From: CADEEN01 sp963751775
GTDB taxonomy: Bacteria > Pseudomonadota > Gammaproteobacteria > Burkholderiales > Burkholderiaceae_C
Direction: 5' to 3'
DNA: 64,000 nucleotides
Assembly (NCBI GenBank): GCA_963751775.1
Contig: CAVVVW010000018.1
Span: 5,918 to 69,917 of the forward strand
Shown: piece after piece, positions 56,649-64,000 of the stretch
Layout of the letters: each line of letters opens with the position of its first letter
Position numbering within the stretch: the stretch's first letter is position 1
Position numbers and translations under genes: made by a program
Notes under the pieces: generated by a model
The model's database searches: none
The model's input: only the letters and a program-made list of their open reading frames with translations
What the model was told of the DNA's origin: nothing

Positions 56649-59600
56649 TCAGCCGACCCAGCGCCGCGCGTTGTGGAACATGCGCATCCAGGGGCTGGGC
56701 GCGCTCATGTCGCCGCCGCTCCAGCTCATCTGCACGTTGCGAAAGACGCGCTCGGGATGCGGCATCAGCGCCGTGAAGCGGCCGTCGGCGGTGGTGACCG
56801 CCGTCAGGCCGTCCGGGCTGCCGTTGGGGTTGGCGGGGTAGGCCTCGGTGGCGCGGCCGTCGTTGGCGACGAAGCGCATCGCGCGCTGCACGGCCTTCGC
56901 GTCGCCGCGCTGCGAGAAATCGGCATAGCCCTCGCCGTGCGCGACGGCGATCGGCATGCGGCTGCCCGCCATGCCCGCGAAGAACAGCGATGGCGACGCG
57001 AGCACCTCGACCATCGACAGGCGGGCCTCGAACTGCTCGCTCCTGTTGCGCGTGAACTGCGGCCAGGCGGCGGCGCCCGGAATGATCGGTGCCAGCGCCG
57101 CCATCATCTGGCAGCCGTTGCACACACCCAGCGCGAAGCTGTCGTTGCGCTTGAAGAAGGCGGCGAATTGTTCGGCCAATGCCGGGTTGAACAGGATCGA
57201 GCGGGCCCAGCCCTCGCCGGCGCCCAGGGTGTCGCCATAGGAGAAGCCGCCGCAGGCGACGAAGCCGATGAATTGGTCGAGCCGCGCGCGGCCTGTCTGC
57301 AGGTCGCTCATGTGCACGTCGAAGGTGTCGAAGCCGGCCTGCGCCAGCGCGTAGCTCATCTCGACCTGCGAGTTGACGCCTTGCTCGCGCAGGATCGCCA
57401 GCCGCGGGCGCGTGGTGTGCACCGCGGGTGCCGTGGCCGGGTCGAATGTCAGGTGCAGGTGCAGGCCCGGGTCATCGGTGCGGCCCGCGGCCGCGTGTTC
57501 GGCATCGGCACAGGCCGGGTTGTCGCGCTGGCGGGCGATGCGCCAACTGACCTCGTCCCACTGCCCATGCAACTCGGCCAGCGGCGCGGCGAACACCGTC
57601 TTGGCGTCGCGCCAGACCTCGACCACGCCGCGATCGTTGGTCTTGCCGATGGCATGCGCGTGCCTGGCCAGGCCGAACGCGCGCAACACCGCCATCACCG
57701 CGTCGCGATCGCGCTGCGCACCTGGATCAGCGCGCCGAGTTCTTCGTTGAACAGCGCCGCCAGGGTGCGTTCGTTGCGCCGCTCGCTGACCTGTTGCGCC
57801 CAGTTCTTGGCGTCGCCGAATTCGGCGCGGCTGTCGCTGATGCCGTCGCCTTCGGTGACAAGCAGGTCGACGTTCAGGCTCACGCCGCGATGGCCGGCGA
57901 ACGCCATCTCGCACGCCGCGGCCCACAGCCCGCCGTCGCTGCGGTCGTGGTAGGCCAGCAGCCTGTCCTCGTGGCGCAATTGGTTGATGGCGGCCACCAG
58001 CGACTTCAGCGACTGCGGGTCGTCGAGGTCGGGCACGCCGTCGCTTCGCTGCAGCCGAACTGGCCCAGCACCTGCGCCAGCATCGACCCGGCCAGGCGCA
58101 TGCGGCCGGCGCCGAGGTCGATCAGGATCAGCGTGGTGTCGCCGGGCTGCAGCTGCGGCGTCAAGCTGCCGCGCACGTCAGCCAGCGCGACGAAGGCGGT
58201 GGCGATCAGCGACACCGGCGCGCTGACCTGCTTGGCGCCCTCGGCATCGCTCCAGCGCGTGCGCATCGACAGCGAATCCTTGCCCACCGGCACGCCGATG
58301 CCCAGCGCCGGGCACAGCTCCATGCCGACCGCACGCACGGTGTCGTACAGGGCCGCGTCTTCGCCGGGTTCGCCGCAGGCGGCCATCCAGTTGCAGCTCA
58401 GCTTCACGTGCGCCAGTTCGATCGGCGCCGCGAGCAGGTTGGTGATCGCCTCGGCCACCGCCATGCGACCCGAGGCCGGGGCGTCGATCGCGGCCAGCGG
58501 CGTGCGCTCGCCGACGGCCAAGGCCTCGCCGGCGAAAGCCGCGGTAGTCGGCCAGCGTGACCGCGCAGTCGGCCACCGGCACCTGCCACGGCCCGACCAT
58601 CGGGTCGCGGTGCGACAGGCCACCGACCGTGCGATCGCCGATCGTGATCAGGAAGCGCTTGCTGGCCACCGTCGGGTGGCGCAGGACATCGCGCGCGACC
58701 CGCTCCAGTTCGACGCCGGTGAGCTGCAGCGGCGCCTCGCGACGCGCGACGCGCTGCACGTCGCGGAGCATCTTCGGTGGCTTGCCCAGCAGCACGTCGA
58801 GCGGCATGTCGATGGCACGCTCGCCGCCGGCGCCGTGCTCGAGCACCAGTTGCGCCGCGTCGCTGGCCACGCCGACGACGGCGAACGGGCAGCGCTCACG
58901 CCGGCACAGGCTGCTCGAACAGGGGCAGCAGCGTCGGGGTCGAGCGCGATCACGTAGCGCTCCTGGCTCTCGTTGCACCAGATCTCCTTGGGCGCCAGGC
59001 CGCTCTCTTCGAGCGGCACCTTCGTCAGGTCGAACACCGCGCCGCGGCCGGCGCCGTGGACCAGTTCGGGAAACGCGTTGCTGATGCCGCCGGCACCGAC
59101 GTCGTGGATGGCCAGGATCGGGTTGCCGTCCTCGAGCGCCCAGCAGTGGTTGATGACCTCCTGCGCACGGCGCTGGATCTCGGGGTTGCCGCGCTGCACC
59201 GAATCGAAGTCGAGCGCGGTGGCGTTGCTGCCGGCGGCCATCGAACTGGCTGCGCCGCCACCCATGCCGATGCGCATGCCGGGGCCGCCGAGCTGGATCA
59301 GCAGCGTGCCGGCCGCAAACACCTTCTTCTTGGTCTGCGACTGGCTGATCGAGCCGATCCCGCCGGCGATCATGATCGGCTTGTGGTAGCCGCGCTGCAC
59401 GCCGGCCACGCGCTGTTCGTAGACGCGGAAGTAGCCGCCCAGGTTCGGCCGGCCGAACTCGTTGTTGAACGCCGCGCCGCCGAGCGGGCCCTCGGTCATG
59501 ATCTGCAGGGCCGACGCGATGTGTTCGGGCTTGCCGATGCGCGCGCGCTCCCACGGCTCGTCGGTGCCGGGCAGATGCAGGTTGCCGACCGAGAAGCCGG

Positions 59601-60640
59601 TCAAGCCGGCCTTCGGCCTGGCGCCGCGGCCGGTCGCGCCTTCGTCGCGGATCTCGCCGCCGGCGCCGGTGGAGGCGCCCGGGAACGGCGAGATCGCGGT
59701 CGGGTGGTTGTGCGTCTCGACCTTCATCAGCACATGCGCCAGTTCTTCGCGCGCGCCGTACAGCGGCGCCTCGGCGACGCCCATGCGGCAGCCAGCGCTC
59801 GACGGCGCCGCCCTGCATCACGGCGGCGTTGTCGTCGTAGGCCACGATCGTGCGCTGCGGGCTGGTCTGCTCGGTGTGGCGGATCATGCCGAACATCGAT
59901 CGCGGCTGCTTCTCGCCGTCGATGACGAACTCGGCGTTGAAGATCTTGTGCCGGCAATGCTCGCTGTTGGCCTGCGCGAACATCATCAGCTCGACGTCGG
60001 TCGGATTGCGCGCCAGCTTCTCGAATGCCGCGGCGAGGTAGTCGAATCTCGTCGTCCGACAGCGCCAGGCCCCATTCGACGTTGGCCGCGGCGATCGCCG
60101 TCGCGCCCGCGGCCGAGCACGTCGACGTGCACCGTGGGCACGCCCTCGCGCTCGTCGAACAGGTGCCGCGCCGCGTCGCGCTCGAAGGCCACGCTCTCGG
60201 TCATGCGGTCGTGCAGGCAGGCGGCGGCGGCCTGCAGTTCGTCGGCCGCGAGCGGCTTGTTGCCGAGCAGCCCCGGCGCCAACTGCAGCCGGAACTCGGT
60301 GACCCGCTCGAGGCGGCGAATGCGCCAGCCCGCAGTTGTGGGCAATGTCGGTGGCCTTGCTGGCCCAAGGCGAGACGGTGCCCAGGCGCGGCATCACCAC
60401 CACCAGCGTGCCGGCGGCGGTGCCTGGCGCGGCGCGGCGCTGGTCGAGCAGGGCCGCCAGCTTGTCGCGCGTGCCGCCGTCCAGCGGCGCGTCGCTCCAG
60501 GCCCAGTGCACATGCTGCGCGCTGACCGCCACGATGCGGGCGCAGGCCGCCGTCAGGCGCGCCAGCAGCGCCTGGGCGCGGAATGCGGACAAGGCGTTGC
60601 CGCCCTCGAAATGCAGCAAATGCTTGGGCGAGGCGGACAT
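56649..60640 (-). CDS. purL: Phosphoribosylformylglycinamidine synthase, about eight frame breaks
   Basis: About 1,320 aa, the large single-chain form; consumes FGAR, glutamine and ATP in purine synthesis. Pieces in order: MSASPKHLLHFEGGNALSAF; the linker region; RNPTDVELMMFAQANSEHCR with the substrate helix; VETHNHPTAISPFPGASTGAGG; GGGAASSMAAG; then APVSLIATAFVALADV; DRSDGGLWAAACEMAFAGH; and the C-terminal glutaminase with nucleophile Cys in GVCNGCQMMAALAP and catalytic His/Glu in MPHPERVF. Frame changes near 60330, 60110, 60045, 59790, 58915, 58545, 58045 and 57715. Confidence 0.93.
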
Positions 60641-60696
60641 CGGGGCGTGGGCAGGGTTGAAAGCCGGCAGAGCCGGCGATTTTACGGGTCGGGTGG

Positions 60697-60702
60697 GATA
60701 AT
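60697..60702 (+). promoter_or_regulatory. -10 element of a possible map promoter, leaderless type
   Basis: GATAAT, 8 nt before the map ATG; the predicted transcription start would fall within a couple of bases of the ATG. No Shine-Dalgarno sequence is present. Confidence 0.4.
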
Positions 60703-60710
60703 TCCGGCCC

Positions 60711-61565
60711 ATGACGATGACCATCAAGACCGCCGCCGACATCGAAGGCATGCGCGTGGCCGGCCGGCTGGCCTCCGAAGTGCTGGACCTGATCACGCCG
60801 CTGATCAAGCCGGGCGTGACCACGCTCGAGATCGACCGCATTGCGCACGAGCACATGGTCAAGGTCCAGGGCACGATCCCGGCGACGCTGAACTACGCGC
60901 CGCCCGGCTACCCGCCCTACCCGGCCTCGTTGTGCGCCTCGGTCAACCACGAGGTCTGCCACGGCATCCCGAACGCCAAGCCGCTGAAGAACGGCGACAT
61001 CGTCAACATCGACATCACGGTGATCACGCCCGAGGGCTGGCACGGCGACAACAGCCGCATGTACATCGTCGGCGAAGGCAGCATCGCGGCCAAGCGCCTG
61101 TGCCACCTGACCTACGAGGCGATGTGGAAGGGCATCGTCAAGGTGCGCCCGGGCGCGCGCCTGGGCGACATCGGCCACGCCATCCAGACCTTCGCCGAGA
61201 ACGCCGGCTTCTCGGTGGTGCGCGAGTTCTGCGGCCACGGCATCGGCAAGCGCTTCCACGAGGAGCCGCAGGTGCTGCACTACGGCCGGCCCGGCACGCT
61301 CGAGGAGCTGGTGCCGGGCATGACCTTCACGATCGAGCCGATGATCAACGCCGGCAAACGCGACATCCGCGAAGACCGCAAGGGCGGCAGCTACGACGGC
61401 TGGACCATCGTCACCCGCGACCGCTCGTTGTCGGCGCAGTGGGAGCACACGGTGCTCGTCACCGACACCGGCTACGAGGTGCTGACGCTGTCGGCGGGCA
61501 GCCCGGCGCTGCCGGCATTCGTGACGACCGCCACCGCGCACAAGCCCGCCACCGCGGCGGTGTGA
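60711..61565 (+). CDS. map: Methionine aminopeptidase, type I
   Basis: 284 aa. Removes the initiator methionine. Cobalt/iron ligands visible: Asp in IVNIDITV and HGDNSRMY, His in CGHGIGKRFHEEP, Glu in TIEPMINAG and SAQWEHTV. ASLCASVNHEVCHGIPN is the type I substrate-loop signature. Followed 4 nt later by glnD, a pairing seen in E. coli, but rpsB and tsf are not upstream here; purL diverges instead. A C-terminal tail of about 25 residues, Ala/Thr-rich, is beyond the E. coli length. Confidence 0.96.
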   Translation: MTMTIKTAADIEGMRVAGRLASEVLDLITPLIKPGVTTLEIDRIAHEHMVKVQGTIPATLNYAPPGYPPYPASLCASVNHEVCHGIPNAKPLKNGDIVNIDITVITPEGWHGDNSRMYIVGEGSIAAKRLCHLTYEAMWKGIVKVRPGARLGDIGHAIQTFAENAGFSVVREFCGHGIGKRFHEEPQVLHYGRPGTLEELVPGMTFTIEPMINAGKRDIREDRKGGSYDGWTIVTRDRSLSAQWEHTVLVTDTGYEVLTLSAGSPALPAFVTTATAHKPATAAV

Positions 61566-61569
61566 GTCC

Positions 61570-64000
61570 ATGTCCGCCGTCGCTCAGCCCGCCAATGGCG
61601 TGGCCAGCTTTCGGCTGCGCCTGGCGGTCGACAAATCGGCACTGGTCGAACACTTCGCGGCCGCGCGGCCCAGTGCCACGGCAGCCACGACGCTGATCCG
61701 CGGCCTGTCCAAGCTGGTCGACGCCACCCTCTCCGAGCTGTGGGTCGCCACCATGATGCCGGCGCGCGCCGCACTGGTGGCCGCGGGCGGCTACGGCCGC
61801 GGCGAGCTGTTTCCGTTTTCCGACGTCGACGTGCTGGTGCTGCTGCCCGACGACCTGGGCAGCGAGGAGGCGCGCCCGGCGGTCGAGCGCTTCATCACCG
61901 CGTGCTGGGACATCGGGCTGGAAATCGGCTCGTCGGTGCGCAACGCCGAAGAATGCGCATCGGAGTCGCGACGCGACGTGACGGTACAGACCGCGCTGCT
62001 CGAGAGCCGCCTCGTGTGCGGCCCGCGGCGGCTGTTCCAGGCCCTGCACAAGCGCCTGGCGGCCGACCGCGACCCGCGCGCCTTCCTGCGCGCCAAGACG
62101 CTGGAGATGCACCAGCGCCACACCAAGTACGAAGACACGCCGTACTCGCTCGAGCCCAATTGCAAGGAAAGCCCGGGTGGCCTGCGCGACCTGCAGATCC
62201 TGCTCTGGGTCGCGCGCGCCGCCGGGCTCGGCCGCTCGTGGAGCGAGCTGGCCGGCAACGGCATCGTCACGCCGTTCGAGGCCAAACAACTGCAACACAA
62301 CGAAGGCCTGCTCCGGCTGATCCGCGCGCGCCTGCACATGATCGCCGGGCGGCGCGAGGACCGCCTGGTGTTCGACCTGCAGACCGCCGTGGCCACCAGC
62401 CTGGGACTGTCGGCGCAACACGCCCAGCGCGTGTCCGAAGTGCTGATGCGCAGGTACTACTGGGCCGCGAAGGCCGTCGTGCAGCTGAACCAGATCGTGC
62501 TGCTCAACATCGAGGCCCGGGTCGAGGGCCGCGAAGCCGAGGCGATGCGCCCGATCAACGCGCGCTTCTTCGACCGTGGCGGCATGCTCGAGGTGGCGAG
62601 CGACGACTTGTACCAGCGCGAGCCGCACGCGATCCTGGAAACCTTCCTGCTCTACCAGCAGACGGTCGGGGTCAAGGGGCTGTCGGCGCGCACCCTGCGT
62701 GCGTTGTACAACGCGCGCGGCTTGATGAACGCCGCATTCCGCAGCGACCCGGTGAACCGCAAATGCTTCATCGAGATCCTGCAGCAACCCAGCGGCCAGA
62801 CCCATGCCCTGCGGTTGATGAACCAGACCTCGGTGCTCGGCCGCTACCTGTGGGTCTTTCGCCGCATCGTCGGCCAGATGCAGCACGACCTGTTCCACGT
62901 CTACACCGTCGACCAGCACATCCTGATGGTGGTGCGCAACGTGCGCCGGTTCTTCGTTCCGGAACACGCCCACGAGTACCCGTTTGCTCGCAACTGGCCG
63001 GTCAGTTCGAGCGCCCCTACGTGCTGTTCGTGGCCGCGCTGTTCCACGATGTGGCCAAGGGCCGCGGCGGTGACCACTCCGAACTCGGCGGCGTGGAGGT
63101 GCGGCGCTTCTGCCGCGAGCATGCGATCGAGCGCGGCGATGCCCAGTTGATCGAATTCCTGGTGCGGCATCACCTGACGATGAGCCACATCGCGCAGAAG
63201 GAAGACCTGTCCGACACCGAGGTCGTCACGCGCTTCGTCGCCCAGGTGCGCAACGAGCGCACGCTGACCGCGCTGTACCTGCTGACGGTGGCCGACATCC
63301 GCGGCACCAGCCCGAAGGTGTGGAACGCGTGGAAGGGCAAGCTGCTGGAAGACCTGTACCGACTGGCGCTGCGCTCGCTCGGCGGCACCAAGCCCAGCCT
63401 GGAGGCCGACCTCGAGGCGCGCAAGGCCGAGGCCCGCTCGCTGCTGGCGCTGACCTCGCAGTTGCCCGGCACCGAAAAGCCGCTGTGGGACACGCTCGAG
63501 GTGAGCTATTTCGCCCGCCACGATGCCGCCGACCTGGCCTGGCATGCGCGCATGCTGTGGCGCCACGTCAAGACGACCGTGCCGGTGGTTTGCGCGCGCG
63601 CCTCTGCCGTCGGCGAGGGCCTGCAGGTGCTGGTCTATGCGCCCGACATTGCCGACCTGTTCGCGCGCATCTGCGGCTACTTCGACAACGCCGGCTTCTC
63701 GGTGCTCGACGCCAAGGTGCACACCACGCGCGCCCGGTTCGCGCTCGACACCTTCCAGGTCGTGCACCCGAACATCGACACCGCCGACCCGGCCGGCTAT
63801 CGCGACCTGATCTCGCTGGTGGAAACGCAACTGGCGCAGGCGCTGGCCGCCACCGGCCCGCTGCCCGAGCAGCGGCGCGGCCGCGTGTCGCGGCGCGTGA
63901 AGAGCTTCCCGGTCACGCCGCGCGTGTCGCTGCGGCCCGACGAGCGTGCGCAGCGCTGGCTGCTAGCGTCAGCGCCAGCGATCGCTCGGGCCTGCTCTAC
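61570..64000 (+). CDS. glnD: Bifunctional [protein-PII] uridylyltransferase/uridylyl-removing enzyme, partial, two frame breaks
   Basis: At least 810 aa; the 3' end is outside the window. The nucleotidyltransferase domain has GGYGRGELFPFSDVDVLVL (metal Asp pair) near residues 75-93; the GlnD/PII-uridylyltransferase helical domain follows; the HD domain is VAALFHDVAKGRGGDHSELG after a frame change near 62982; and the ACT region begins SFPVTPRVSLRPDERAQRWLL, where a second change near 63960 separates the expected SVSASDRSGLLY. Uridylylates PII under nitrogen limitation. Confidence 0.93.

Noticed and set aside
54409..57123. A 904-codon open frame on the minus strand
   Set aside because: Only its 3' part (2OG oxygenase, from 55389) and its 5' end (purL C-terminus, from 56649) are real; the middle is the complement of the HtrA gene.

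Overview
The window is high-GC, gene-dense bacterial chromosome and reads as a betaproteobacterium of the order Burkholderiales, probably near the Rubrivivax/Leptothrix/Methylibium group. That placement is inferred from protein resemblance and gene order, not from a search. Almost all of it is core metabolism and information processing. I see no rRNA or tRNA gene, phage, insertion sequence or CRISPR array.

Layout. 0-3.5 kb: a short-chain dehydrogenase, a GDT1-type cation exporter, then a tightly overlapped run of GFA-fold protein, PaaI-type thioesterase, glyoxalase I and a PaiB-like flavin protein. 3.5-6 kb: the Entner-Doudoroff operon edd-eda on the minus strand, with a HexR-like palindrome inside its promoter. 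6-11.3 kb: ChaC-like cyclotransferase, MobA-like nucleotidyltransferase, pdxH, msrA, a DEAD-box helicase and a DUF2087 protein. 11.3-15.5 kb: orn, an M48 membrane protease, pterin dehydratase, rsgA and a CobD/CbiB-like protein. 15.5-18.4 kb: a NUDIX hydrolase and the rpsP-rimM-trmD-rplS operon. 18.6-21.3 kb: GNAT and TM2 proteins, then a Pit phosphate transporter with its DUF47 partner. 21.3-25.9 kb: hda, a HAD phosphatase, pcnB and folK in one overlapped minus-strand operon, preceded by a SirB1-like gene. 25.9-30.3 kb: murJ and rpsT diverging, then argD-argF.

30.3-37.3 kb is the most distinctive metabolic block: kynB, kynU and kynA (tryptophan to anthranilate), a divergent ligase that best fits 2-aminobenzoate-CoA ligase, and a second acyl-CoA ligase. 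Together they suggest tryptophan catabolism through anthranilate and 2-aminobenzoyl-CoA. Between kynB and kynU lies a non-coding island of about 750 bp made of nested inverted repeats. 37.3-47.5 kb: YpfJ-type metalloprotease, a membrane-anchored TAXI protein, aminopeptidase P, a LytS/LytR-type two-component pair, a large secreted zinc metalloprotease and a mini oxidase-like membrane protein. 47.5-56.6 kb: ettA, an MFS transporter, rhlE, a beta-CASP nuclease, a 2OG-Fe(II) oxygenase and an HtrA protease. 56.6-64 kb: purL, map and the start of glnD.

A caution applies throughout. About 19 genes are broken by single-base frame changes (about 33 events, eight of them in purL), several in short homopolymers and nearly all in genes expected to be essential or conserved. 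I treat these as sequence errors and give each gene its full span. Several genes have a -10-like hexamer only 6-10 nt before the start codon and no Shine-Dalgarno sequence, suggesting short-leader or leaderless mRNAs.
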